The notes: generated by a model from the letters alone, not told the origin. A stretch of 64,000 bases of DNA from Protula sp. h YS-2021 (GCA_949752745.1 OX457026.1:37924723-37988722), one strand, 5' to 3'. Positions 25,700-35,088 are shown, counted from the first letter of the stretch. Program-made: numbers and translations.

Positions 25700-26270
25700 G
25701 TGATTCTGAGTGACTCTGGACCTACTCATTATCTAGCATAAACCGTGTGAGTCGTTTGGCTAGAATGGCGAAGAAAATTTTGCACTTGACACTCAGCAAA
25801 GAAATTGTGCGAAACTGACCAATGGTCTTGGAATTCTCCTCCTTTGGCACAAAACAGCCTTCAGCTCCTTGCCAGCACCTTGGTATTACTCCCTCCCTCC
25901 AGGCTGCTGTCAACAGCCTTGTCAGTCTTGTCGCTAACTTTGGGCACTTCTTGTAGACTTTGTATGATGCACCACTAAAGCCAGGAGCTGATTCAGTTTT
26001 GGGTCGCTTTATACTTTCGAAGACCTCCTGTTTTGATATATCCCCAACTTGAATTCAGTTGTTGGTGGTTGTGGTCCAGACAGCTCGTCGGTACTTCGGA
26101 GTTCTTGGTCTCTTTTCGGGTCGCTGTGAGCAACTGTGGGGTGTTCTTCTATTTCGATCATCTCGCTTTCGAACTCGCCTCTTTTAGGGTTGCCTAGCAC
26201 CTTCTTCACAAAGTCGAACGAACCTTGGAGAAAGTTTTTGAGGCCTCGAATTTTTGACACTTTATTGATA
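25700..26270 (-). mobile_element. Second LINE relic, N-terminal part of RT
   Basis: The upstream piece (26260-26009) has FVKKVLGNPKRGEFES, EEHPTVAHSDPKRDQEL and TEFKLG. The downstream piece (25913-25722) has WREGVIPRCWQGAEGCFVPK, IGQFRTISLLSV and AKRLTRFMLDNE. These are successive blocks of one RT type, different from the neighbouring 24.3-25.5 kb relic. It is interrupted by frame breaks. Confidence 0.8.
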
Positions 26271-26459
26271 CGTCATGAGTAAAAATCAACTTTTAATGCA
26301 TTTTCCCTATTTGTTTCTTTATGTTTTTCCCCACTGGAATCTTGCAAATTTCCTCCAGTGAGTATGCTCACTTGAAACCGCAAATTGGTTTATCGGTGAA
26401 AAAACACAAATTGACGCACTCGACAGTCAGCCACCACATCTGAGCAAAAGTGATCTCGG

Positions 26460-26700
26460 GACCGCAAATTTATATCCGAAATTGACGGGTTTCCACAAAC
26501 TCGCAAAAAACAAGTAAGTATTTGTGAAACACAAGCATGCCCCAACCGCCCCCAAATTCATAGGGATATAAAGCGATGACGGAGAGACGGACGGACAGAC
26601 ACCCCAAACCTATAGGCCCCAATCCGAAAGGTTGGGGCCTAACAAAAGATAGTCCTAGATGACTCTTGCTTCCCAGCAAGAGTCATAGTTCCTATAATAT
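26460..26700. repeat. Repeat with GACGGACGGACAGAC tract and two hairpins
   Basis: GAGACGGACGGACAGAC (26584-26600) is followed by a stem formed by TAGGCCCCAA and TTGGGGCCTA. A second stem follows (GACTCTTGCT / AGCAAGAGTC, about 26660-26685). It resembles the 7.5 and 21.5 kb repeats in layout. From 26700 to 28255 I see only AT-rich sequence and short hairpins. Confidence 0.5.
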
Positions 26701-28259
26701 AACTTGTCATTGATCTCAATTTTTCAATCTCGGCGCACGACTGGGGCTAATGGCGTTATTTTAGAAAGGGTGCATCACATAAATAACCCAATTATAAATT
26801 ATGGCGCACAATTTTTATGGTCAAATAACAATTTTGTAATGAGAAAAATAGATGTTTTCTTCAGATCAGAATAAAGAATCTCCCATTATCGCCCACAACA
26901 ACAATGAATCTGCAGTTGTAAAACCACTCTTTACTGCACTTTGGTAGTTTGGACGAGGTCGAAAATAGTGCGCCAGGATACTTCTCAGTGTGCTTTTTAA
27001 GAAAAGGCATGCCACTCCGAACCTCGGTGTCCTGGAACATGCGCCGAAAGATCTAGAGCCGCGAAAATTGAGATCAATTGTGATTTCTATTACAGGAACT
27101 GTGACCCTTTCTGACCTAGGAAGACAGAAAGGGTCCACTGGGACTAAACAAAAGACTATGCCTGAAAGGAGATAGGGTTATGATATGAATTTTACTGGTC
27201 ACATATTTCTAGTTTTGGAGATTCAAGTTTCAACTTCCGGCTTAAAATCTTTAAATTTTAGTGTCTGGAGAAGCGAAATTGTACGAGCAGTTATACAGAA
27301 AGTCAATGATAAATTAACTGTGGTCCGTGGCCAACCCTCACAAGTATTTAACCTCTATTATCGCCCTACTATTCAGTAATGCTTTGAAAATCCTAATTAT
27401 CCCAGCTTTTAAGGCAATAATCATAAGTCAAATATAAATATATACACCACACTCGCCGGTAAAATGTATTGACCTGATTTGGTTTTTTAAGTCTTTGCCC
27501 ATTTTTTTGTTTTTTGCTCATGATCCGGCTATTTATCGAGCGAGGCCTCAGACAACAATCAATTCACTTGCATCTTCTTCTCATTTTTTTCTCGATACTG
27601 CTAACCTAAAATTGAGGGGTAACGAAGGGTAATAAAGCGGTTGTTGAAACACAAACTATGTAAAACGAAATAATACTGCAGTAACAAGAACATAAGTGCA
27701 CCATTAGAAACAAGGCAGGTCGTCTAAATGCCTACGAGTTTAGTTTTAAATGCTTCTAGGGTGGTTCTGTTTCTTTACGGCTTCTGATGAAATCCAATTT
27801 TCCCTCTCGTACCAGACCCAAAAAGTACCATATATTCAGTGTTCGATTGAAGTGTTCTTTCACATACACAACAATACCAACAAAATCGAGCATAACCGGT
27901 CACCTTTATTTTGCTATCTTTTCTTAAAGGTTGGCACTCTCGTGTATAAAATATTTTTAAGTTGAAAAAAAAAAAAAACTTATTAAATTTTCTACTTTTT
28001 TATCTTTCCTAGTTACATTTTAATGGAGCACACTTTCGAATAAATCGCTTTTGCAAGAGTTTCTCTTCTTAAATTAACCAGTTTTGGGTTTGTTTTAATG
28101 TATACTTTACTTATATTGGTTCTGCTGAGGCCCAACATTTGTCATCTGCCACTTGTTGGTAGACAGCATATGCTAAAAATCTTTTATTGTTTCCAGCATA
28201 ATATTTTAATGAGAAATTGTGAATATTAATTTAGAAGTCTTCAATCTTTGCTACTTTTG

Positions 28260-28503
28260 TTAGAAAAGGCTATAGTAACCGAACTGGACAGGGCTTGGTG
28301 TGCTATATTCAATGTAGAACAAAACTCTCAACATTAAAACTTGACTATAATTGTATAAGCGCAGTTTCGAATCAGGCTGAAATAAATGCTTTTTTAAATC
28401 AATGTCCAGGTGGAATGCACCCATGGCCAAATCAAAGGTAGAATCCAAAGGTCAGCTCTTTGCTTGAACTATGAGAGCGATGTTGCGAGGGGAATATCAA
28501 CTG
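28260..28503 (-). mobile_element. 3' tail of a LINE ORF, left of the Polinton
   Basis: On the - strand, directly after the CAACTG duplication, the frame reads DIPLATSLS, a stop, then FKQRADLW. This continues LWNQLPV from the other side of the Polinton, matching the LINE C-terminal pattern LWN.LP..I..A.SL..FK. It is the 3' half of the LINE split by the insertion. Confidence 0.7.
28498..28503. repeat. Left target-site duplication of the Polinton
   Basis: CAACTG immediately precedes the first base (A of AGTAGG) of the left inverted repeat and is repeated at 47977-47982. Polintons duplicate 6 bp. Confidence 0.92.
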
Positions 28504-28514
28504 AGTAGGTAATA

Positions 28515-28607
28515 AATGGGCGAGCTGCCCCACTTTTGGATGGGCAAGCTGCCCCACCTTTTCGGTGGGGCAGCTTGCCCATCCAAAAGTGGGGCAGCTT
28601 GCCCATT
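28515..28607. repeat. Terminal hairpin of the left TIR, 44-bp arms
   Basis: Arms 28515-28558 and 28564-28607 pair with one mismatch around a TTTTC loop. Each arm holds two GGGCAAGCTGCCCCA-type units, which are themselves imperfect palindromes. It begins 11 bases from the element end. Confidence 0.9.
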
Positions 28608-31171
28608 CTCATGAGAGAATTGTCCCAGTTAAGAGGAGCGAGTGTAGTGGGGAGTTGTTACGAGACGATGACGAAAGAAGAACGTCATTTGATGCAAGGA
28701 TAGCAAAAGTGTGTTTCCGGTGAAACGTTGTACGTTATGTGTACAATGGTAGGGACTTAGGTTGTGAAAAAAAAAAAAAAGTGTGGTGTGCCGAGACGTC
28801 TCGAGTGAAAGAGAGAGGGGGGGGGGATTGGAGAGAGTTATAAGAGTTTTATTTAAAAAAAAAAAAAAGCATTTCCCACACATTCTCATGCATACACATA
28901 GCGGTGAAATTGCTGTTGATGTTGAGACTGAAAATGCCTCCATGTTTCATAGAGGAAGGCCTGGTAGTCGACATATACCTCTTCACATAAATCGGCATCC
29001 TTCTTTGAGAAATGATAAGCCGCCACCAGGCGTTCGTCAGTGAAAAAAATTTTTTCTTAAACTGCATATTTTTTCGACACGTCTGCTCTCTACAAAAAGT
29101 TCGAAAGCTCTGCAGGCAATGCAAGCAATGCAAGCAATGCAGGCGGAGATGACGAAATGTGTGAAACGTCAGACCACCCCCCCCACCCCTCCTTGTCAAT
29201 ACACAGAGTATTGACGACCACCCCCCCCACCCCTCCCCAATCGCGTTTTCGTCGTTGGCGTCTCGAGTGAAAGAGGCTGCTTACGGGACACACTGGGGGA
29301 AGAGTATGTACACAGCAGCAACACTTGCTTGACGTTTGGCGTTTTCGCCGTTGGCGTCTCGAGTGAAAGAGGCTGCTTACGGGACACACTGGGGGAAGAG
29401 TAGCACAGCAGCAGCACTTGCTTGACGTTTGGCGTTTTCGCCGTTGGCGTCTCGAGTGAAAGGGTGTGTTTGCGCCGAGACGGGTGCGGCATTGCAAAGC
29501 ATGTCAGACCACCCCCCCCACCCCCCCCACCCCTCCCCAAAACAAAAAAGCCGAGACGTCTCGAGTGAAAGGGGGTGTGTGCCGTGCCGAGACGGTGTGG
29601 AGATAGAGTTTTTAAAGCATTTCCCATTCTCATGCATACTTTTCCAAACAGAGTTGTTCTCGAGTGATGGAGGGTGTGTGTGCCGAGACGGGGTGTGGGG
29701 TGTGTGGGGTGTGGAGAGACAGAGACAGAGAGAGTTTTTTTTTTTTTTGAAAGAAGGTGTGAGTGTCTCGAGTGAACGAGGGTGTGTACGCCGAGACGGG
29801 TGCCACATTGTTGAAACGTCAGACCACCCCCCCCACCCCTCCTTGTCAATACACAGAGTATTGACGACCACCCCCCCACCCCTCCCCAAGCGAGAGACGA
29901 GAGAGTGTGACGAAAGAAAACGTTATATGATGCAAGGATGCTGCTGCATGGATTACGATAGCGAGGCATTGCGAGCGAAAAGTGTGTTTCCGGTGGAAGG
30001 ATTGGGAAAGGTTGTAGAATGGTATGGGGGGCTTGTGAAAAAAAAAAAAAGCCGAGACGTCTCGAGTGAAAGGGGGTGTGTGCGCCGAGACGGGTTGGGG
30101 AGAGAGAGGGGAGAGAGAGAGGGGAAGGTGTACCGTGAGCGTCTCGAGTGAAACGATGGTGTGCCGCCGAGACGGGTTGGGGAGAGTTTCTGGGGTTGGG
30201 GAGAGACAGAGGGGAGAGAGAGAGGGGAAGGTGTGCCGTGAGCGTCTCGAGTGAAACGATGGTGTGCCGCCGAGACGGGTTGGGGAGAGTTTCTGGGGTT
30301 GGGGAGAGACAGAGGGGAGAGAGAGGGGAAAGGTGTGCCGTGAGCGTCTCGAGTGAAAGAGGGGCTGCTTACGGGACACACTGGGGGGAAGAGTATGTAC
30401 ACAGCAGCAACACTTGCTTGACGTTTGGCGTTTTCGCCGTTGGCGTCTCGAGTGAAAGAGGCTGCTTACGGGACACACTGGGGGAAGAGTATGTACACAG
30501 CAGCATTATTGCTTGACGTTTGGCGTTTTCGCCGTTGGCGTCTCGAGTGAAAGGGGGTGTGTGTGCCGAGACGGGTGCGGCATAATGTGTGAAACGTCAG
30601 ACCACCCCTCCCCCCACAAGAATCTGAAGCCGAGACGTCTCGAGTGAAAGGGGGTGTGTGTGCCGAGACGGGTGCGGCATAATGTGTGAAACGTCAGACC
30701 ACCCCTCCCCCCCCCCACAAGAATCTGAAGCCGAGACGTCTCGAGTGAAAGGGGGTGTGTGTGCCGAGACGGGTGCGGCATAATGTGTGAAACGTCAGAC
30801 CACCCCACCCCTCCCCAAGAATCTGAAGCCGAGACGTCTCGAGTGAAAGGGGGTGTGTGTGCCGAGACGGGTGCGGCATAATGTGTGAAACGTCAGACCA
30901 CCCCCCCACCCCTCCCCAAGAATCTGAAGCCGAGACGTCTCGAGTGAAAGAAGCTGCTTACGGGACACACTGGGGAAGAGTAGCACAGCAGCATTATTGC
31001 TTGACGTTTGGCGTTTTCGCCGTTGGCGTCTCGAGTGAAAGAAGCTGCTTACGGGACACACTGGACCACGGTTTATTGGGCCACTGGGGAAGAGTAGCAC
31101 AGCAGCAGCGCAGCAGCACTTGCTTCACCGTCTCGTTGGCGTCTCGCTTGACTCAGCAGCGGATGGTTGGG

Positions 31172-31178
31172 TATAAAA
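31172..31178 (+). promoter_or_regulatory. TATA box inside the left TIR
   Basis: TATAAAA within GGGTATAAAAGAGGGGGGG lies 73 bases before the ATG at 31245, with no ATG between. The inverse copy at 45300-45306 faces PolB. This fits a core promoter carried by both TIRs. Confidence 0.75.
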
Positions 31179-31244
31179 GAGGGGGGGTTGTGTGTGGACC
31201 TCATCAGTACAGTGTAGCAGTGTACAGTGTACAGTGTAGCAGTC

Positions 31245-31961
31245 ATGGAGAACAAGACAAGGAGCGCAAAAAGCAACGCAGCGGCGGCAGCAGCGCAGCG
31301 CAGCCAGGGCGGCAGCCAGGGCGGCAGCCAGGGCGGCGGCAGCAGCAGTTTTCAAATTAGTGCAAACTTAACCATTACTGTGGAGTCTGGACAATATGGA
31401 TTATTTCTACGCATCAAACGTGGAGAGAGATGGTGCGCTTATTCACCATCTTTGTGGAAGATTGTGTGTCAGAACGTGAAAAAATGCCGTGACATTGGCT
31501 TCAAACTATACTTAACGGAAACAAAGTGGCTTGAAGTCATTTCATATCAAGGCATGCGCTATGTGAGCTTCGTGCGTACATCACGGTTTGAAGGGAAAGA
31601 ATACACACATTACATCAACATGAATGATGGTGAATGGGAGACACTGCTTCGGGAGATGGCTCACATCAACTCAGCCTTAGTTGAACCGCCGTGTACGGAA
31701 TGCCATGGTGAGAAAACGATCATCAAGCTGCAAAAGTATGATCGGATGAAGGTGTCAAAGTTATCCAAGAAAAGACAGGCTGAAATTCAGTTGGAGAATA
31801 TGGATGTACAGAATCAACTTGGACTTACGTGCGACTATTGCGGTGCTTGCGGATATATGGAGGATTATGATTGCCACTGCCACAAGTACAATTGCATGAT
31901 GTGTGAACCAAACAACTTCTGCGGCAAGTGTGGAGTACTTAAAGTCTGTGAAGCAAAGTAG
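31245..31961 (+). CDS. Polinton accessory protein: PC4-like region plus cysteine-rich zinc ribbon
   Basis: 238 residues from the first ATG after the TIR TATA box. The order is as follows: MENKTRSA encoded inside the TIR; an Ala/Gly/Ser/Gln stretch from a 12-bp minisatellite (about residues 12-35); and two strand-rich lobes, the first with FLRIKRGERW and SPSLWKIV, the second with FKLYLTETKWLEV and YINMNDGEWETLL. Then comes CTECH, and a C-terminal block with CDYCGACGY, CHCHKYNCMMC and CGKCGVLKVC, which could hold two or more zinc ions. The ..D.EW..LL strand-helix ending resembles the PC4 fold of the clearer gene at 40950-41321, which suggests nucleic-acid binding. Function is unknown. The next gene is a tandem copy. 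The spacing to it (118 bases) holds no poly(A) hexamer. Confidence 0.75.
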   Translation: MENKTRSAKSNAAAAAAQRSQGGSQGGSQGGGSSSFQISANLTITVESGQYGLFLRIKRGERWCAYSPSLWKIVCQNVKKCRDIGFKLYLTETKWLEVISYQGMRYVSFVRTSRFEGKEYTHYINMNDGEWETLLREMAHINSALVEPPCTECHGEKTIIKLQKYDRMKVSKLSKKRQAEIQLENMDVQNQLGLTCDYCGACGYMEDYDCHCHKYNCMMCEPNNFCGKCGVLKVCEAK

Positions 31962-32079
31962 AAGCTAGAACTTGTTCGATTCCACGATGAATGAGTTGAA
32001 GTGAATTCAAAACTTTGTAATATGTTTGGGTAGATAGTTAGACATAAAGGGAGTGAAGTTTTCATTTCATTGTATAACC

Positions 32080-32709
32080 ATGGAGAAGAAGAAGAAGACA
32101 AGCAGCTTTAAAATTAGTGCAAACATAACTGTTACTGTGCAACATGGAAAATTTGGACAATTTCTACGAATCAAACGTGGAGAGAGCTGGGTTGCTTTAT
32201 CACCATCTTCGTGGAAGATTGTGTGTGAGAGATTTAGAGATTTACGCACCATTGGCTTCAAACTATACTTAACGGAAAATAAGTGGCTGGAAGTCATTTC
32301 AATCTTGGGCATGCGTTATATAACTTTTGCACATACATTGCTGGTTCACGGACTAGGATATACGAAGTACATCAACATGGATCATGGTGAATGTGAGACA
32401 TTGCTTCAGGAGATGGATAACATTAACTCAGTCTTATTACCATGTACGGAATGTCATGTCATAAATCCTATCAAGCTGCGAAAGGATGGTCGGATGAAGG
32501 TGTCAAAGCTATCCAAGAAAAGGCTGGCTGAAGTTCAGTTGGAGAACATGAACGTACAAAATCAACTTGGACTTACCTGTGACTATTGCGGTGCTTGTGG
32601 ATATGTGGAGGATTATCATTGCCACTGCCACAAGTACAATTGCATGATGTGTGAACCAAACAACTTCTGTGGCAAGTGTGGAGTACTTAAGGTCTGTGAA
32701 GCACAGTAG
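32080..32709 (+). CDS. Tandem paralogue of the 31245 gene, zinc-ribbon protein
   Basis: 209 residues from ATG 32080 (context ACCATGG). It lacks the repetitive Ala/Gly N-terminus of its neighbour and starts MEKKKK. Both lobes are kept (FLRIKRGESW, SPSSWKIVC; FKLYLTENKWLEV, YINMDHGECETLL, with Cys for Trp at the usual EW), as is CTECH. The last 68 residues differ from the upstream copy at about six positions. The mid part is more diverged, so the zinc ribbon is the more constrained portion. A tandem duplication within the element is the simplest origin. Confidence 0.75.
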   Translation: MEKKKKTSSFKISANITVTVQHGKFGQFLRIKRGESWVALSPSSWKIVCERFRDLRTIGFKLYLTENKWLEVISILGMRYITFAHTLLVHGLGYTKYINMDHGECETLLQEMDNINSVLLPCTECHVINPIKLRKDGRMKVSKLSKKRLAEVQLENMNVQNQLGLTCDYCGACGYVEDYHCHCHKYNCMMCEPNNFCGKCGVLKVCEAQ

Positions 32710-32735
32710 AAGTGACACACACACACACTGCAAAG

Positions 32736-33270
32736 ATGGACGCATGTTTTAGAAAAGCTTATATTGACTTGATGATTGCTAAACTTGCTTGCTGCGGCAC
32801 TCCAAACTATCAGCTTTATCACTTGGACGCTTACTGGGATGTTGTACATCACAGTCTTGATGTGACTGAACTCTATTCACGATTTCTTGGAGAATGTGCC
32901 ACAATTGGACTCGAAGAAGATCCTGACTTTGACTTTGATTCTGCACTCTATTCTGCCCGCAATGATATAGAAGCATATTACACCGTGGTGGATTATTTGA
33001 GAGATTGCTGTGGATTTGAGGAGGAAGAAGAAACCGAGCAGCCTTGTCAGCCTTGTCAGGTAAGCCAAACCCCCCTTTTAACACTAACAACTCTAACAAC
33101 TCTAACTCAGCAGCGGCAGCACAGCAGCGCAGCAGCTAACAATGTTTTTCTTGCTAGCAAATTTAATTTTATGTGAGTGGTTTCAACGTGAACAAAGAAA
33201 GAAGATGATAGAAGAAGTAGCAGATATATTCAAACATATTTTATTGCAGGAGGAAGACATGTTAGAGTAA
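32736..33270 (+). CDS. Small acidic helical protein, probably spliced
   Basis: The first ATG is 32736. The unspliced frame runs to 33176 (146 residues) with an odd Thr/Gln-rich end. A good donor, CAG|GTAAGC, lies at 33059/33060, and an acceptor, TTTTATTGCAG, ends at 33249. Splicing joins 32736-33059 to 33250-33270 and gives 114 residues ending EEDMLE, close to the 110 residues of the gene at 33587. The protein is helical and acidic, with DAYWDVV and IEAYYTVVDYLRD. Weak resemblance to the 33587 product (a YW, then C..G, then IE at similar spacing) suggests distant paralogues. No family was recognised. The role may be regulatory, by position among early-looking genes. Confidence 0.55.
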
Positions 33271-33286
33271 ACCCCCCAAAGTCAAC

Positions 33287-33556
33287 ATGGAGAATCTTGT
33301 GGAACTGTTGTGTGACCGGGGTATAAAAGAGACTGTGCCTCCACCATCACCGCTCACTCAGCCGTCGTCGCCGCCGCCGTCGTCGCCGCCTAGCCGCTCA
33401 CCAGTCCGCTCACGCTCACGGGTGTGGAGACGTGAAGAACGCTCACTCAGCCGCTCACCAGTCCGCTCACGGGTGTCACGGGTGTGGCGACGTGGAGAAC
33501 CCCAGACTGAACTTGACAAACTTGTGCAGAGTGTGGGGACTCTAAAGACTGAGTGA
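33287..33556 (+). CDS. Uncertain Pro/Ser/Arg-rich ORF
   Basis: 89 codons, MENLVELLC at the start, then Pro/Ser-rich and two copies of an Arg-Ser segment (SRSPVRSR.SRVWRR). The DNA itself is a short repeat. A GTATAAAA box sits inside it (33321-33328), and no ATG occurs from there to 33587, so much of this stretch may be the leader of the next gene rather than coding. If real, it would be a basic SR-like protein. Confidence 0.3.
   Translation: MENLVELLCDRGIKETVPPPSPLTQPSSPPPSSPPSRSPVRSRSRVWRREERSLSRSPVRSRVSRVWRRGEPQTELDKLVQSVGTLKTE
33322..33328 (+). promoter_or_regulatory. TATA box for the 33587 gene
   Basis: TATAAAA in GGGGTATAAAAGAGACTG closely matches the TIR promoter wording. The next ATG on the + strand is 33587, the start of the following ORF. 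Confidence 0.55.
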
Positions 33557-33586
33557 GAGAGAGCGCGCTAGATAGAGCGCTGTATC

Positions 33587-33919
33587 ATGGCGGACATGAC
33601 ACTGAGACAATATATTGTGCAAAAAGCTTATTGTGAAGAAATGTTATTAGCTGTAAAAAAGTTTGCTTGTTTAGTATGTCCTGCTTGCCAACTTGAAGAG
33701 TGTTCAGAACATACTTGTCATTTTGCATGTGTCTATACTTATTGGAATGAAGCTAAATATTATATTCATTTAGATAAAGTGTTAGAGAATGCAAATCAGC
33801 GTTGTGAGAAATATGGTGTAAATACGATAACACTTGATGAACTCAGTCATTGGCTAGTATTCATTGAAGACCAATGGTCTCCAGTGATTCACACCATTGT
33901 ATCTATACTTGATTTGTAA
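33587..33919 (+). CDS. Small cysteine-containing helical protein
   Basis: 110 residues starting MADMTLRQY. A cluster CLVCPACQLEECSEHTCHFAC (about residues 26-46) could bind zinc. The rest is amphipathic helix with YTYWNEAKYYIHL and VFIEDQW. AT-rich codon use differs from the GC-richer 5' leader. A poly(A) signal AATAAA follows at 33939-33944, so this gene has its own promoter and terminator. Distantly similar in length and pattern to the spliced form of the 32736 gene. No known family was recognised. Confidence 0.65.
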   Translation: MADMTLRQYIVQKAYCEEMLLAVKKFACLVCPACQLEECSEHTCHFACVYTYWNEAKYYIHLDKVLENANQRCEKYGVNTITLDELSHWLVFIEDQWSPVIHTIVSILDL

Positions 33920-33938
33920 AAAACTTGTGGAGTTAAAT

Positions 33939-33944
33939 AATAAA
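33939..33944 (+). terminator. Poly(A) signal after the 33587 gene
   Basis: AATAAA, 20 bases past the stop codon, separates the small-gene block from the integrase and virion cluster. Confidence 0.6.
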
Positions 33945-33984
33945 GCTGTTCTGTTGAGAAGGTGGTTTTTCATTCGGTGTGACC

Positions 33985-35088
33985 ATGTCGACGTGGAAAG
34001 ACTACTTGACCAATATGTACTTTAAACCTGGACAGCCCGGGGCATTTGCTGGTCCTTACAAACTGTATCACATCTTAAGAAAACATGATCAACCCGTGAC
34101 ACAGTCGCAAGTGAAGAAATGGCTACAGGACCAAGATACATTCAGTTTACTCCAACCTGTCAAATACAGGTTCAAAAGACGACGTGTGATTACACGAGGC
34201 ATTGATGACATGTGGGATGTGGATTTGGCTGATATGGGAAACATAGCTCCTTATAATGATGGCACACGCTTTTTACTCATTGTCATTGATGTGTTTTCCA
34301 AATATGTGTGGGTACAGCCAATCCCTAATAAATCACATACCAGCGTCATACAAGCCTTTCAAAAAATTTTTCATGACACACCCCGAAGGCCACGCACTCT
34401 AAGGTCCGATAAAGGCACGGAATTTAAAAACAGATGGGTCAAAGCATTTTTGAAGAAAGAGGGCATTCATGCCTATACCACAAAGAATGAAACCAAAGCC
34501 AACTTTGCTGAGAGAGTCATTCGTACTCTAAAGGGGATGATGTATCGGTATTTTCTACATAATCAAACTTACCGTTACTTAGACATCCTTCCAGACTTGG
34601 TGTACAACTACAACCATAGACCTCATGGCTCCCTCCCGAATAAGTATGCTCCAGCCGAGATTCGCAAAGACAACGAATCGAAAGTGTGGAAGTATATGTA
34701 TGTCGACAAACTAAAATTGAAACCGAAGAAGAAGAAGAAGTACAAGTTCAACATTGGCGATTATGTGCGCATTTCCCACGTTAAATATGTGTTTCAACGG
34801 GATTATCACGTTAAATGGACGCAAGAAGTCTTCATTGTCACACATCGTTGTAAGAAGCAGGGAATACATTTGTATCGTGTGAAAGACTTTCTAGACGAAG
34901 ATATTGATGGGCATTTCTATGAGGAAGAACTGCAGAAAGTGACCAAAGATATTGAATCTGTGTACAGAATTGAAAAAGTCTTGAAAACACGTAAAAGGCG
35001 AGGAGGTGTGAAAGAATTATTTGTCAAGTGGTTAGGTTGGCCAAACAAGTTTAACAGTTGGGTGAAAGAAACAGACATTCAAAGATGA
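33985..35088 (+). CDS. INT: Retroviral-type integrase with chromodomain
   Basis: It inserts the linear element into chromosomal DNA, giving the 6-bp duplication. 367 residues from ATG 33985. The N-terminal part (1-75) has YKLYHILRKH and QVKKWLQ, typical of the Polinton integrase head. The DDE catalytic core has D80 in WDVDLADM, D142 in RSDKGTEF and E176 in NFAERVIRTLK, with 33 residues between the last two acids. A basic linker (KPKKKKKY) and an SH3-like segment (YKFNIGDYVRIS) follow. A C-terminal chromodomain (about 325-367) has YRIEKVLK, LFVKWLGWP and NSWVKE. Chromodomains read histone methyl marks and could steer insertion. Its stop TGA overlaps the ATPase start (ATGA). Confidence 0.95.
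   Translation: MSTWKDYLTNMYFKPGQPGAFAGPYKLYHILRKHDQPVTQSQVKKWLQDQDTFSLLQPVKYRFKRRRVITRGIDDMWDVDLADMGNIAPYNDGTRFLLIVIDVFSKYVWVQPIPNKSHTSVIQAFQKIFHDTPRRPRTLRSDKGTEFKNRWVKAFLKKEGIHAYTTKNETKANFAERVIRTLKGMMYRYFLHNQTYRYLDILPDLVYNYNHRPHGSLPNKYAPAEIRKDNESKVWKYMYVDKLKLKPKKKKKYKFNIGDYVRISHVKYVFQRDYHVKWTQEVFIVTHRCKKQGIHLYRVKDFLDEDIDGHFYEEELQKVTKDIESVYRIEKVLKTRKRRGGVKELFVKWLGWPNKFNSWVKETDIQR

Larger units (their letters stand above)
28504..31277. repeat. Left terminal inverted repeat, 2.77 kb, modular
   Basis: It matches the inverse of 45201-47976 through to the codons after MENKTRSA, then the two diverge. Past the terminal hairpin and an AT-rich block, it is made of about 95-105 bp modules from 29.2 to 31.1 kb. 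Each module contains CTCGAGTGAA (about 17 copies), usually preceded by GACGT or GGCGT, so that GAGACGTCTC palindromes form. There are three module types. One ends in TGAAACGTCAGACCACCCC, one contains TTACGGGACACACTGGGG, and one is GAGAGAGAGGGG-rich. A small stem GTCAATAC/GTATTGAC is at 29195-29215. ORFs inside are reading-frame accidents of the repeats. Confidence 0.95.

Noticed and set aside
29090..31100. Several 100-257 codon ORFs on both strands within the left TIR (and their mirror copies at 45.1-47.6 kb)
   Set aside because: They are translations of the GC-rich ~100-bp modules in all frames, repeat the same words and contain no domain.
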